A stretch of 20,516 bases of DNA from a virus (IMGVR_UViG_3300032316_001466:1-20516); one strand, 5' to 3'. Counted from the stretch's first letter, positions 12,889-20,171 are shown. A program made the numbers and translations. Notes: generated by a model not told the origin, from the letters alone.

Positions 12889-13632
12889 TCAGTAGACCTG
12901 CAGCTGCAGGTTTTCCGAAATGAAGCTGTTCTCGCCGAACTCGAGCTCGAACCAGACGTTGTATATCCCGCAGTCCATGTCCAGACCCACGGTGTCAAGG
13001 AAGAAGTACCCCTCGGCGTCCCTGCGGTACTCCACTTCGCCCCTCTCCACCACCATCCGCAGGTCCTTCTCCTTCGGCAGGCAGTCGCCGCAGGCCTTCT
13101 CTATCGATATCTTGACGGGGCTGGCCACCGCGAGGTTCATGTAGTATCTGTCTAGGTCGGACGCCCTCGGGACGTTCGGCACAACCTCGACCGTCAGCCA
13201 CCTCTTCTCGCCCTTCCTGACCCTGTTAGGCCGGAAGCCGTACGAGAAGTCGTAGACCACGGGCATGTCGCTCGCGTACCAGAGCTCCGACAACACCACG
13301 AACTGGTTCGTGACCGTTCCGGACTGGTTCGGGCTGAACTGCACTTCCCAAACGTCCACATACGACCCGGTGGTGAACAGCTCCGCGGACAGCACCACGG
13401 ACACGCTGTAGTGGCCCCCGAAGGGGTCGTCCACCACGTCGACCGACTCGATCTCGACGACGAGCCTCCTGCCCTCCGGGTTTTCCTCGGTGACGCAGGT
13501 CTTGTCGAGTTGGTATATCGACACCTTGTTCACCTGTTCAACCTGCTGCCTTTGGTTGGAGTTGTAGGTGAAAAGGCGCAGGACTAGCTCGTCGCCCGCG
13601 ACGGGGTTCTGGTTTCTCTCTTTGACGGCCAT
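12889..13632 (-). CDS. Putative virion structural protein
   Basis: The 247-residue product is rich in beta strands, aromatic residues and valine (LVLRLFTYNS, HYSVSVVLSAELF, YVDVWEVQF, DFSYGFRPNRV), typical of Ig-like or jelly-roll virion proteins. There is no signal peptide, membrane helix or catalytic motif. The ATG follows AGAGGTAG by a few bases and lies 3 nt after the stop of the small frameshift-linked protein, so it is probably cotranscribed with the baseplate gene. A tail or baseplate accessory role is likely from position; the exact part is unknown. Confidence 0.6.
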   Translation of the reverse strand: MAVKERNQNPVAGDELVLRLFTYNSNQRQQVEQVNKVSIYQLDKTCVTEENPEGRRLVVEIESVDVVDDPFGGHYSVSVVLSAELFTTGSYVDVWEVQFSPNQSGTVTNQFVVLSELWYASDMPVVYDFSYGFRPNRVRKGEKRWLTVEVVPNVPRASDLDRYYMNLAVASPVKISIEKACGDCLPKEKDLRMVVERGEVEYRRDAEGYFFLDTVGLDMDCGIYNVWFELEFGENSFISENLQLQVY

Positions 13633-13635
13633 TGG

Positions 13636-13797
13636 CTACCTCTTGGCCTTCTTTCTTGCGGACTCCATGGCCTCGTTTTCCTTTTCCTTCTGTTTTATGA
13701 AGCGGTCTATCATCCACTTCCTCTCGTTTATAGGCAGAGACAGGAAGCTGTCCCTGCTCTGTCTCATGTGGTACATGAAGAAGAACATCTCCTCCAT
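13636..13797 (-). CDS. Small tail/baseplate assembly protein in the -1 frame of the baseplate gene
   Basis: From an ATG at 13797 this gives 53 residues: MEEMFFFMYHMRQSRDSF, then LPINERKWMIDRFIKQKEKE and a basic end. The LP-x-x-x-RKW(M/L)I-x-RFI-x-QKEKE pattern resembles small phage tail/baseplate assembly proteins. The frame stays open upstream of the ATG, through the whole end of the baseplate gene, and contains protein-like sequence there (DASLDLWNNL). The ATG has only a weak ribosome site. An A AAT TTT slippery heptamer at 13875-13869 would let ribosomes enter this frame by -1 slippage, adding a 79-residue extension to the baseplate protein. Either a short independent gene or a frameshift product is possible. 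Confidence 0.6.
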   Translation of the reverse strand: MEEMFFFMYHMRQSRDSFLSLPINERKWMIDRFIKQKEKENEAMESARKKAKR

Positions 13798-13814
13798 GAG
13801 GTTGTTCCAAAGGT

Positions 13815-14909
13815 CTAGGCTTGCGTCCTCGATGTGGCCGCCGTCTTTTTCCTTGCCCGAGGGAAGAAAAAATTTGACTCCAGCGGGAGCTCTATCTCGA
13901 AGTCCCTGAGGCTGTAGGGGTTCGTTATCGAAACTTTGGTGTCCACACCAAACGGAGGCTCGTTCACGACCGTCCTGAGGTAGGCCACGTCCTGTATCGG
14001 AAGCTTCTTGAGGAGCGTCTGTATCTCGTTCTTGTCCGTGAGCCCCTCTATTTCCTCCAACAGGTGAGCCGTTCTGTAAAGGAGCGTGTCGTCCGCCTGC
14101 CCAGAGAGGTCGAAGTTCTTGGCCCTGCGCTCCCGGTGGTCCTGGATCATCTGCTCGTCCTTGCCGACTGCGAGGCGGTACCTGAACCTGTACCCGGTCA
14201 CCGGCAGCACGTCCTCGAGGTTCCCCACGCCGAAGTCGGAACTGCAGAAGTCCACGAACAGGTCGTTGAGGTTTATGGTGGTCGCGAACGTCTGGTCGCT
14301 CTCCGGGTCCCTAACTTCGACGTCGTACTCCGGGGTGTAGGATATGCCTCGGAGGTATATCAGCATGTAGGTCCTGTCCTGCGTCAGGAAGTTGGCGGAG
14401 TCGTAGCCCTCCTTCATGCACCTGTTGAAGATCATGTTTATGGCCTGGCCCTTCTTGACGAACCGCGGGGTGGCTAGGATCTCCTCCTCTTCCCCTGTCA
14501 TGGGCCGTATGTGGATCACGCCGTCCGAGGGGCCGTCCTCCCCCGTGTAGAACTTGCCCTTCGACGGGAGCTCTACCCTCTCGTATACCATGCTCCCCTT
14601 GGTGCCTATGCCCGCGATGAGCTCCTCGAGCTTGCCGCTCCCCGTAACCCTCATCTCTTGGCCCTTCGGGGCCGGGGCGCCAGACGACCCCTTAATGGCT
14701 CTCTTGAAGGCCTCCGGGATGTTCCCCTTGACTCGGCCCCCCGCATCGCCGCGCGGCTCTTGGAATCCTTCTCCCTCCTCCGCCGAGGCCCTATTGCGCA
14801 TGGCGGCCATCTCCTCGAGATGGGCGTTGACCTGGGACGCGCCTTCGTCCTCCCCAAGGTCCTCCTTCGAAATCTGCCTTTTCTGTGGTCTGAAAGATTC
14901 TTCGGTCAT
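13815..14909 (-). CDS. T4-type baseplate protein (gp26/gp51-like family)
   Basis: The 364-residue product has a charged, probably disordered N terminus (1-110) and then a domain starting at about residue 125 with ELPSKGKFY, followed by HIRPMTGEEEEIL, a Gln/Met helix (INMIFNRCM), TYMLIYLRGISY and DPESDQTFATT. This is the arrangement of the T4 baseplate hub assembly family seen in T4-like phages. The C-terminal helix-rich part (EIQTLLKKLPIQDVAYL...) ends in NPYSLRDFEIELPLESNFFF. The start is supported by AAAGGGGAAAT before the ATG. A slippery sequence near codons 345-347 could extend the protein by -1 frameshifting. It is expected in the tail baseplate or its assembly; the exact T4 counterpart is uncertain. 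Confidence 0.7.
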   Translation of the reverse strand: MTEESFRPQKRQISKEDLGEDEGASQVNAHLEEMAAMRNRASAEEGEGFQEPRGDAGGRVKGNIPEAFKRAIKGSSGAPAPKGQEMRVTGSGKLEELIAGIGTKGSMVYERVELPSKGKFYTGEDGPSDGVIHIRPMTGEEEEILATPRFVKKGQAINMIFNRCMKEGYDSANFLTQDRTYMLIYLRGISYTPEYDVEVRDPESDQTFATTINLNDLFVDFCSSDFGVGNLEDVLPVTGYRFRYRLAVGKDEQMIQDHRERRAKNFDLSGQADDTLLYRTAHLLEEIEGLTDKNEIQTLLKKLPIQDVAYLRTVVNEPPFGVDTKVSITNPYSLRDFEIELPLESNFFFPRARKKTAATSRTQA

Positions 14910-15000
14910 ATTTCCCCTTTCGGATGGCTTGTGTGTTGGAGTCCGCCTCTTTCGGGGCGAAATCCATTGCTTTAACTACATTAGCTAGGGCAACCTAAAA
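14910..15000. promoter_or_regulatory. Divergent intergenic region
   Basis: The 91-nt gap between the baseplate gene (minus) and the gene at 15001 (plus) contains CTACATT at 14976-14982, a variant late box 18 nt before the TTG at 15001, and AAAGGGGAAAT next to the baseplate ATG. No hairpin terminator is seen, as expected for a divergent start region. Confidence 0.4.
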
Positions 15001-15384
15001 TTGACGAACAAAGACCAGATCAAATTGCGCATAGGAGCCAGGAACGTGGAGTCCGTACTCTTCGAGGACGCCAAGGCCTGGAATGTAATTCCCGACATGG
15101 CCCACTTCAGGGACAAGTGGGCGGTCAGCAGGCTGAGTCCCTCCCTTAGGCCGACTGGAAGGGCCGCCATGCTGGATTTTCTGAACGAGTCGACGTCTTC
15201 CCACGAGGCCTCGCTTTCCGTGTATTTCGGCAGGGAGGTTACTATCGATAGTGCTGACCGAAATTCTGTGTCACACGTCGAATTCGACATCGATTCCCCT
15301 CCCGACCTCGAGGAAATGTCGGTCTATTCAGGGTTCGGGTCTTTTCGGAAGGGAAACCGAGTCTGCCTGACCTTTTGGAGATGA
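15001..15384 (+). CDS. Hypothetical protein
   Basis: The 127-residue product is soluble and mixed in character, with IPDMAHFRDKWAVSRL and later acidic beta segments (HVEFDIDSPPDLEEM) ending FRKGNRVCLTFWR. No known motif is recognised. The start is a TTG; CTAGGG about 10 nt upstream is a modest ribosome site and a CTACATT box lies 18 nt upstream. It is the first gene of a four-gene plus-strand cluster whose members overlap or nearly overlap. Confidence 0.6.
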   Translation: MTNKDQIKLRIGARNVESVLFEDAKAWNVIPDMAHFRDKWAVSRLSPSLRPTGRAAMLDFLNESTSSHEASLSVYFGREVTIDSADRNSVSHVEFDIDSPPDLEEMSVYSGFGSFRKGNRVCLTFWR

Positions 15385-15386
15385 AA

Positions 15387-15710
15387 ATGTCCGACACAAC
15401 TAGGATGGTATTGTTCGCCCTGGCGACCGTTGGCCTTACGAACATCATCGTCGACCCGGCCGCCATAATGCAGCCGGTCCGCGACCTCATAGACAAGCGA
15501 TGCCACCCATGGGTAAGGAAGCTGGTATCATGCTACCAATGCTCGGGAACCTGGGTCGGCTTTCTTTGCGGGTACCTCGTCGTCGGCCAGGAGCCGTCGA
15601 CGGTGTTCCTGTGCGGAATGGCGGGAAGCTACCTGGCCACTATTTCCGCCACATACGCGAACTACCTAGAGGCCAGAAGCATAGTGGGCGTGGAAGAAAA
15701 TGCCGAATAG
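15387..15710 (+). CDS. DUF1360-like membrane protein
   Basis: The 107-residue product has an N-terminal hydrophobic segment (MVLFALATVGLTNIIV), the motif CYQCSGTWVGFLCGY, and a second hydrophobic stretch (VFLCGMAGSYLATISATY). The CxxCxGxWVG signature is that of DUF1360, small membrane proteins found in phages and spore formers, with no assigned biochemical function. Start 15387 is preferred because GGAG lies 6 nt upstream; an ATG at 15381 overlapping the previous stop is the alternative. The last 11 nt overlap the next gene. Confidence 0.7.
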   Translation: MSDTTRMVLFALATVGLTNIIVDPAAIMQPVRDLIDKRCHPWVRKLVSCYQCSGTWVGFLCGYLVVGQEPSTVFLCGMAGSYLATISATYANYLEARSIVGVEENAE

Positions 15711-15984
15711 CAAGTCCATTTTCCTTTGCTCCAAATGCGGATGGAAGAGGGTTTCCGGCCTTGATGATTCGGGCCTTATGGAGCTGAAGAACGACACCAT
15801 GAGCTCAAGGAAGTTCAGGTGTCCCCAGTGCGGATTGGCGATAACGCCAAGGCCCTGCCAGGACCCGCAGTCAGAGCTCGAGAGGAAGTTCGAAGAGGAA
15901 AGGCTCAAGAGAGAGAACGAGTCATTCATTGCCGATTCGGACGAGTTCCGCAAGCAGTTCGTCGAGGAGACCAGCGATGGGTAG
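15700..15984 (+). CDS. Zinc-ribbon protein of unknown function
   Basis: The 94-residue product carries two CxxC knuckles, CSKCG (Cys10, Cys13) and CPQCG (Cys41, Cys44), making a zinc ribbon, followed by a long charged helix (ELERKFEEERLKRENE). A nucleic-acid or protein adaptor is possible. It overlaps the DUF1360-like gene by 11 nt and the following gene by 8 nt, so the cluster is cotranscribed. Confidence 0.65.
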   Translation: MPNSKSIFLCSKCGWKRVSGLDDSGLMELKNDTMSSRKFRCPQCGLAITPRPCQDPQSELERKFEEERLKRENESFIADSDEFRKQFVEETSDG

Positions 15985-16360
15985 TTCGAAGATCGGCCTG
16001 CAGGACGTCAAGAACGCCCTCAAGGACTCCAGGTTCAGGCTAACCCTGCCCAAGGACATGAACCCGGAAATAGAGGAGTTCCTGAGCAACCCGGGGTGCG
16101 CCTGCCACACCCCCCTGTACAGGAAGATCATCAAGAACTGCTCCGAGCAGCTCTCCAGGTACTACCCGGGCATGAAGGTTCCAGAGCACGACGAGGACAT
16201 AAGGAAGATGTCAGAGAACCACTGGACTGTCATCAACTGCCACATCGACGAGCTGGAGTCGAGGCTCTCCCGACTCGGACCCGGCAGAAAGCAAATGGAC
16301 GTGGCGAGGTGGGAGGACCAGGTGACGGTCGTCGTTAACGAACTAGACGTGGTCTTCTAG
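15977..16360 (+). CDS. Conserved-type hypothetical protein with NPGCxCH motif
   Basis: The 127-residue product is mainly helical, with EEFLSNPGCACHTPLYRKI followed by an amphipathic helix (NCSEQLSRYYPG). The NPGCxC.xPLYRK pattern is one I associate with small uncharacterised proteins of T4-like phages, but I cannot name a family. The C-terminal half (NHWTVINCHIDEL...) ends with a strand VTVVVNELDVVF. Start 15977 is chosen because GAGGAG precedes it; an upstream in-frame start would overlap the previous gene further. It converges with the minus-strand gene at 16343 (18-nt overlap). Confidence 0.65.
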   Translation: MGSSKIGLQDVKNALKDSRFRLTLPKDMNPEIEEFLSNPGCACHTPLYRKIIKNCSEQLSRYYPGMKVPEHDEDIRKMSENHWTVINCHIDELESRLSRLGPGRKQMDVARWEDQVTVVVNELDVVF

Positions 16361-16591
16361 AAGGCCCGGGCATCGAAGCTCATCCCGCCACCCCACCGGG
16401 GCCAGATCGCATGACGACAATCTCCTGCTGCAGTAAATGTTATTCGCCGCCAGCGCGGCCGCGGCAGCGCCACTTTCCTCCAGCATCGACTTGCAGGCGT
16501 CCGACGCCCTGTGTCGGTCTGGCGCCTCGAAGACAACCGTCTCCTCGGACGGTGGGTTTTCGTACCTCAAAATCATTTTGAAATGTGGCAT
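16343..16591 (-). CDS. Small hypothetical protein
   Basis: The 82-residue product starts MPHFKMILRYENPPSEETVV, with a strand-helix-strand look, an Ala-rich helix (ESGAAAAALAANN) and a terminal Cys-containing segment. The start at 16591 is fixed by CAAGGAGGACGCG immediately upstream; an upstream in-frame start would lack a site. A CATACATATA stretch lies about 25-35 nt upstream and could be a promoter. It is the last gene of the minus-strand group led by the Cys-rich protein at 17926. Family not recognised. Confidence 0.55.
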   Translation of the reverse strand: MPHFKMILRYENPPSEETVVFEAPDRHRASDACKSMLEESGAAAAALAANNIYCSRRLSSCDLAPVGWRDELRCPGLLEDHV

Positions 16592-16633
16592 CGCGTCCTC
16601 CTTGAGCAGACCCACAATATATGTATGTTTCTT

Positions 16634-17566
16634 CTAGGCGCGTTTGGTAGGCACCACCAGCCCCCCAGACATGGCGGACCTGCACTTTTCTTCCATGAGA
16701 CTTGGGTAGGACTCGTACTTGGATATCTCTATGGGAAAGCTGTCGTCGACCTTCCTTCTGGCCCCGCACACCCTCGCGTTCTCGTACATGTGTATGGCCC
16801 TCCTGTATTCGCCCCTCGAGCAGAACATGTCCCCCAGCAGGCACCAGAACTCCGCGAACGAAGGGTTGGAGAACAGGCATCCGACCGCCCTCCTGTAGGC
16901 TTCCCTGGCCTCCCCGGCGGCGAACTCCTGCCTTGCAAGGTAGTAGTTCATCAGAACCACGGAGTCCCCCCCGTCAACCGCCAGCGACAGGTACTTGCGT
17001 GCGGCGGCCACAAATTCCCTCCCCTTGCCCTCCGACAGCAACGAGCACGCTAGGTAGTAGTACGGGTCGGGCGACGTCGGCCTTCTGGACGCCCAAATCC
17101 TGCACGCCTCCAGCGTAGAAGCCCTGTCGCTGGGCTGCCTCCCAGAGATTATGGCCACCTCTGGCGTCACCTGCGCCTCTACGCCGGAGACCGACTCGAA
17201 GACCGGGTTCTCGAACCTTCCGCCCTCCCACAGCCTCACCTGCTTCGACACCACTCCGCCCGCCAGAACATAGAAAGACCTGTTCCCGCTCAACCCCCGT
17301 ATCAGGCCCGATCCCTTTGCCACCCGCTCCCATGGCTCAAGGTACATGTTCCTTCCGTCCGAACATATTCTGTTCCTGATCGCCGAGAAGTCTCCGTCGA
17401 ATACGACGCTGATAACATCCGCCCCGCGGCCGCGGGCAATCTCCCGGGTGCCGTCCTTCGACCCCATGTCGGCCACCAGAACCCTGTCGCAAACCCCCCT
17501 CACGGAGTCAAGGCAGCCGGCTATGGTCTCCGCGTTGTCCCTCGTCAGGATGTGCAACGTCAACAC
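16634..17566 (-). CDS. Family-2-like glycosyltransferase with C-terminal TPR repeats
   Basis: The 310-residue product starts with a GT-A type nucleotide-sugar fold: LTLHILTRDNAETIAGCLDS, then VLVADMGSKDGT (residues 30-40) and DFSAIRNR. The usual DADE/DxD metal motif that should follow is replaced by NMYLEPWE (73-80), so catalysis may be altered or lost. From about residue 165 the protein is helical with TPR-like pairs (PDPYYYLACSLLSEGKGREF, SFAEFWCLLGDMFCSRGEY, RRAIHMYENAR). It could glycosylate a virion protein, DNA or a cell-surface target. The GTG start follows GGAGAAGTTCG and lies within the end of the upstream small gene (59-nt overlap). The second GT-A protein is 404 nt away on the other strand. 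Confidence 0.7.
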   Translation of the reverse strand: MLTLHILTRDNAETIAGCLDSVRGVCDRVLVADMGSKDGTREIARGRGADVISVVFDGDFSAIRNRICSDGRNMYLEPWERVAKGSGLIRGLSGNRSFYVLAGGVVSKQVRLWEGGRFENPVFESVSGVEAQVTPEVAIISGRQPSDRASTLEACRIWASRRPTSPDPYYYLACSLLSEGKGREFVAAARKYLSLAVDGGDSVVLMNYYLARQEFAAGEAREAYRRAVGCLFSNPSFAEFWCLLGDMFCSRGEYRRAIHMYENARVCGARRKVDDSFPIEISKYESYPSLMEEKCRSAMSGGLVVPTKRA

Positions 17567-17711
17567 CGAACTTCTCCGAAACTAGAAAACGCAACACATC
17601 GGCCCGCTCGGCCGCCCCCATCGCCTCGTAGCACGCAGCCAAATCTTCGTAGCCCCTGCGAGCCCAGGGACTCTCCAGGATGATGGCCATTGCATCCGAA
17701 GCGGAACTCAC
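17508..17711 (-). CDS. Small helical hypothetical protein
   Basis: The 67-residue product is made largely of two or three helices (SDAMAIILESPWARRGYEDL, CYEAMGAAERADVLRFL). The helical-pair character is similar to the TPR region of the adjacent glycosyltransferase, so a partner is conceivable. Start at GTG 17711 overlaps the upstream stop (GTGA) and has AAGGA 9 nt before it; ATG 17720 or 17690 are alternatives. It overlaps the glycosyltransferase start by 59 nt in a different frame, unusually long, which lowers confidence. Confidence 0.5.
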   Translation of the reverse strand: MSSASDAMAIILESPWARRGYEDLAACYEAMGAAERADVLRFLVSEKFGVDVAHPDEGQRGDHSRLP

Positions 17712-17926
17712 TGATCGCATTCCTTGCAAACGCCGAGGATGCGCCTCCAGAAAGGACATTCGGGGGGCTGGTTGACAGGCCAGCAAGAACAGCACTTTTC
17801 CTTGCTTATGAAGCTCTGGTTTTCCGAAGCCAAAGCCCTTTCAAGCGCCGTGGAAATCTCCTCGTCCGTCAACAGGAGGTCTATACATCTGTCATCGACC
17901 GTTATCGTGGTGTGTCTAAAACTCAT
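17708..17926 (-). CDS. Cys-rich small protein
   Basis: The 72-residue product has a first half with VDDRCIDLLLTDEEISTALE and a second half dense in cysteine and tryptophan: CCSCWP, ECPFWRR, CKEC. Seven of its last 30 residues or so are Cys, so zinc binding is likely. CGGAGATTTT before the ATG gives the ribosome site, and an upstream CTCATATAAG stretch may be its promoter. It is the first gene of the minus-strand group and is divergent from the glycosyltransferase at 17970. Function not recognised. Confidence 0.6.
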   Translation of the reverse strand: MSFRHTTITVDDRCIDLLLTDEEISTALERALASENQSFISKEKCCSCWPVNQPPECPFWRRILGVCKECDQ

Positions 17927-17969
17927 AAAATCTCCGAAAAATTAGAGTCTGCCCTATCTTATATGAGCG
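17927..17969. promoter_or_regulatory. Divergent promoter region with CTTATAT/CATATAAG
   Basis: In this 43-nt gap CTTATAT (17958-17964, plus) ends 5 nt before the ATG at 17970, with no Shine-Dalgarno site between. Read on the minus strand the same bases give CATATAAG, upstream of the Cys-rich gene. The spacing to the plus gene matches the boxes at 816 and 10137, but the sequence fits CTAnATA less well. Confidence 0.4.
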
Positions 17970-18842
17970 ATGATCTTTGAAAATATTGCCCCTCTACGCA
18001 ACAGGAAAGCCGAAGAAGCCCCTTGGAGGGGGTCCTGCGCCCGCAAGCCCTGGGAATACAGGGTGACCGCCGTCATACCCGTGATGGACACGCCAGAGTG
18101 CCTAGAGCTTTGCGTCGAACTGATCCGCCTCCAGACCGAGAGGCCCTACATAGTCGTTGTGGACACCGGCAGCCAGAGGCAAAACCTAGAGCGGATACTG
18201 GACATGCACGCCGAGGACCTCGAGGTCCACTGCATCAGGCAGAACGGCACAATGCACCCCTCCGACCCCGTTTGCGTCGCCATGGACACCGCCCAGAGCA
18301 TGTGCAGGTCGGAATACATGTTCGCCACCCACTCCGACGCCTTTTTGATGAGAAGGGACTTCCTGGAGTGGATGCTCACGCTCTGCGGGGAAGAGGACGA
18401 AGGCCTATCCCCCGTGGTCGGATACGAGATGAGCCCGAGGAACCACGAAGACTGGAAGGGAATGATCAGCCACACGGCCACCATGTACCACATTCCAACC
18501 CTGGACAGGATAGGGTTCGGGTGGAGCATGAGAAGACTCGCATCGCTGTGCGGACTGCCCAACCAAGAACCCCACCCAGAAAGGCCAAACTGGCCCGACA
18601 CGGAGACCCTAGGGAACATGATCCTCAGGCACAACCGCACAAGAACGATGATCATAGGTTCAGAGTCCAACTTCGCCAGAAACAAAGACGAAAACATAGA
18701 CCACGCTAGGAGCATAACGCTTGGGATGCTGTATGCCCCCGACTACCACAAAGTCGCATCGGAGTGGCTCAAAGACGCCATGGACCAGGCAAGGTCCCGC
18801 ATAAATACTTGGAGGTCTTCGGACCACATCGGAGGAAATTGA
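17970..18842 (+). CDS. GT-A type glycosyltransferase-like protein
   Basis: The 290-residue product has the nucleotide-sugar half of a GT-A fold: YRVTAVIPVMDTPECLELCV (30-49), YIVVVDTGSQRQ (60-71), and later FATHSDAFLMRRDFLEWM (118-135), where HSD stands in for the DxD metal site. The C-terminal half contains conserved-looking His/Trp segments (YEMSPRNHEDWKG, PERPNWPDTE) that could form the acceptor site. It is likely cytoplasmic: no signal peptide or membrane helix. The target could be phage DNA, a virion protein or cell-wall polymer; the sequence does not tell. The stop overlaps the sigma gene start (TTGA). A CTTATAT box ends 5 nt before the ATG. Confidence 0.7.
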   Translation: MIFENIAPLRNRKAEEAPWRGSCARKPWEYRVTAVIPVMDTPECLELCVELIRLQTERPYIVVVDTGSQRQNLERILDMHAEDLEVHCIRQNGTMHPSDPVCVAMDTAQSMCRSEYMFATHSDAFLMRRDFLEWMLTLCGEEDEGLSPVVGYEMSPRNHEDWKGMISHTATMYHIPTLDRIGFGWSMRRLASLCGLPNQEPHPERPNWPDTETLGNMILRHNRTRTMIIGSESNFARNKDENIDHARSITLGMLYAPDYHKVASEWLKDAMDQARSRINTWRSSDHIGGN

Positions 18843-19372
18843 ACGAATACCTGAATAACAAGAATCTGGAGCGTCTCATCAACTCATTCCAAGAGTCCAA
18901 GAGAACCCAGGCGCGCCTCGGGATGCTCATAGAGGAGTCGGAGGAGACCGTTGCAAGAAAGAAGGCAAGGCAGGTCGACGACTCTCTCAACAGGGCCGTT
19001 TTGGACGTCAAGAGGTCCGAACTGAAAGACTGCGTCTCAAGGCACGAGGAATCAAAGCAGAAACTGGCCGTCGCCTTCTTCACTCTATCCGAGAACATAG
19101 TGAGGTACGCCAAGTTCCAGCTCATTGACGCCGACGACGCCACCCAGGAGGGGGTCATGATCTGCTTCGACAAGATAACGAGGTTCGACTCCCGCAAGGG
19201 AAAGGCGTTCAACTACATGACAACCTGCATACTCAACCACTTCCGGCAGCTATACAGGACGGCCAGGAACTACAACGAACTAAAAAAGAAGTACCTCAAC
19301 CACATACAGTTCGTAGAGGGCAAGTCCACCTTCAACAACGGCAAGCAGATGTTCGACAACAGCAGCCATTGA
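18839..19372 (+). CDS. 55: gp55-like late sigma factor
   Basis: The 177-residue product resembles T4 gp55, the small sigma-like protein that directs host RNA polymerase to late promoters. The recognisable part is sigma region 2: DADDATQEGVMICFDKITRF (97-116), then KGKAFNYMTTCILNHFRQLYR (120-140), matching the QE...F-D...F..Y.....N.F pattern of gp55. The N-terminal third is helical and charged. The C terminus (KQMFDNSSH) does not show the SLDFLYE-like sliding-clamp motif known from T4 gp55. Start is TTG 18839, overlapping the upstream stop (TTGA), with GGAGG close by at an unusually short 3-nt spacing. It would act on the CTAnATA boxes seen in this window. Confidence 0.75.
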   Translation: MNEYLNNKNLERLINSFQESKRTQARLGMLIEESEETVARKKARQVDDSLNRAVLDVKRSELKDCVSRHEESKQKLAVAFFTLSENIVRYAKFQLIDADDATQEGVMICFDKITRFDSRKGKAFNYMTTCILNHFRQLYRTARNYNELKKKYLNHIQFVEGKSTFNNGKQMFDNSSH

Positions 19373-19388
19373 TTTAATCTAAACAAAT

Positions 19389-19395
19389 CTATATA
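19389..19395 (+). promoter_or_regulatory. Late-type promoter box before the 74-residue gene
   Basis: CTATATA, followed by ATGTCCCC, ends 8 nt before the ATG at 19404 in an AT-rich 31-nt gap. The same CTATATAAT string occurs on the minus strand at 808-800. No Shine-Dalgarno site precedes the start. Confidence 0.5.
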
Positions 19396-19403
19396 ATGTC
19401 CCC

Positions 19404-19628
19404 ATGAGCGGAATAGACAACCTAGAGAGACAGGAACTAATCAACAAGCTAATCGCCAACGGATACGGCCAAATAGTGAAGGCGCTTCTGGAGGACGAGA
19501 AGAAGGTCTACACCAAGAAGGGCAGGCTCAACAAAAGCGGCGCCTGCCGCAGCCTCAACATAAAGTCCAAGCAGCTGGAGGACATGCTCTCCGAGATGAG
19601 AGACCTCCTCAAGAAAGACCTAGACTAA
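19404..19628 (+). CDS. Small basic helical protein next to the late sigma gene
   Basis: The 74-residue product has an N-terminal helix (LERQELINKLIANGYGQIV), a central basic segment VYTKKGRLNKSGACRSL that looks like a helix-turn-helix arm, and a C-terminal helix ending in KKDLD. A DNA-binding or transcription-related role is plausible from the charge pattern and its position after gp55; it could be a co-activator like T4 gp33, but the sequence does not resemble gp33. The stop overlaps the tail-tube gene stop by 4 nt (convergent). Confidence 0.65.
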   Translation: MSGIDNLERQELINKLIANGYGQIVKALLEDEKKVYTKKGRLNKSGACRSLNIKSKQLEDMLSEMRDLLKKDLD

Positions 19629-20134
19629 CACCCCTCGATCCACGCCCTGTCGTATCGGAGCGTGAGCTCGACCGTAACATACTCGTTCTGGCTCATGTCA
19701 AGGTCGCCCCACTCTATGTTGTTGGGCCAGGCGTTCCGTACCACCCAGCGCTCTATCGAGTTTCCGCATCCGTCGTACAGCTCTATGTTCACCGTCCTCT
19801 TCCAGTTGCCGCCGGGCCTCTTCCAGTCGCCCTTGTCGCCGCAGGTGTCATACTGGTTCTTGAGCCACTTGAAGACGGGGTTCTCGCTTGTTTTGAGGTC
19901 AAACAAGGTCAGCTGTATGGGCTTCCACTCCGGCTTGCCGGCGAAGTAAATGGTCTCGTTGATGTGCTGGGCGTCCATCTCCTTGAAGCTCAGGCTCGGC
20001 CTCGACCCCTTGTCCGGGGGCAGCATGTTCGCCCCCTCCCCCACGACCCCGTCTATGTAGAAAAGCCACCTGAACTTGCGCTTCATGCACACGTCCCCGC
20101 CTCCGAGAACTCCTATGCCCATGTCCCTGCCCAT
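19625..20134 (-). CDS. 19: Tail tube protein, T4 gp19-like
   Basis: The 169-residue product matches the tail tube family: an N-terminal strand region (KRKFRWLFYIDGV), ETIYFAGKPEWKPIQLTLFD, a helix (NPVFKWLKNQYD), and the C-terminal block VNIELYDGCGNSIERWVV, NAWPNNIEWGDLD, EYVTVELTLRYDRAW. T4 gp19 (163 residues) has the same W-P ... D ... E-x-T-L pattern near its end. Rings of this protein form the inner tube through which DNA leaves the head. Start 20134 is chosen because GGAGG lies 5 nt upstream; ATG 20149 has a weaker site. A paralogue lies upstream on the same strand beyond a terminator. It may be the tube protein itself or a gp54-type tube initiator. Confidence 0.65.
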   Translation of the reverse strand: MGRDMGIGVLGGGDVCMKRKFRWLFYIDGVVGEGANMLPPDKGSRPSLSFKEMDAQHINETIYFAGKPEWKPIQLTLFDLKTSENPVFKWLKNQYDTCGDKGDWKRPGGNWKRTVNIELYDGCGNSIERWVVRNAWPNNIEWGDLDMSQNEYVTVELTLRYDRAWIEGC

Positions 20135-20171
20135 GTCCACCTCCAACATATCCTAGTCCAAATCCAAACAA

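Noticed and set aside
12724-13155. Plus-strand 143-codon frame opposite the structural gene
   Set aside because: It covers the GC hairpin and G runs and then runs antisense to a convincing minus-strand gene with a ribosome site.
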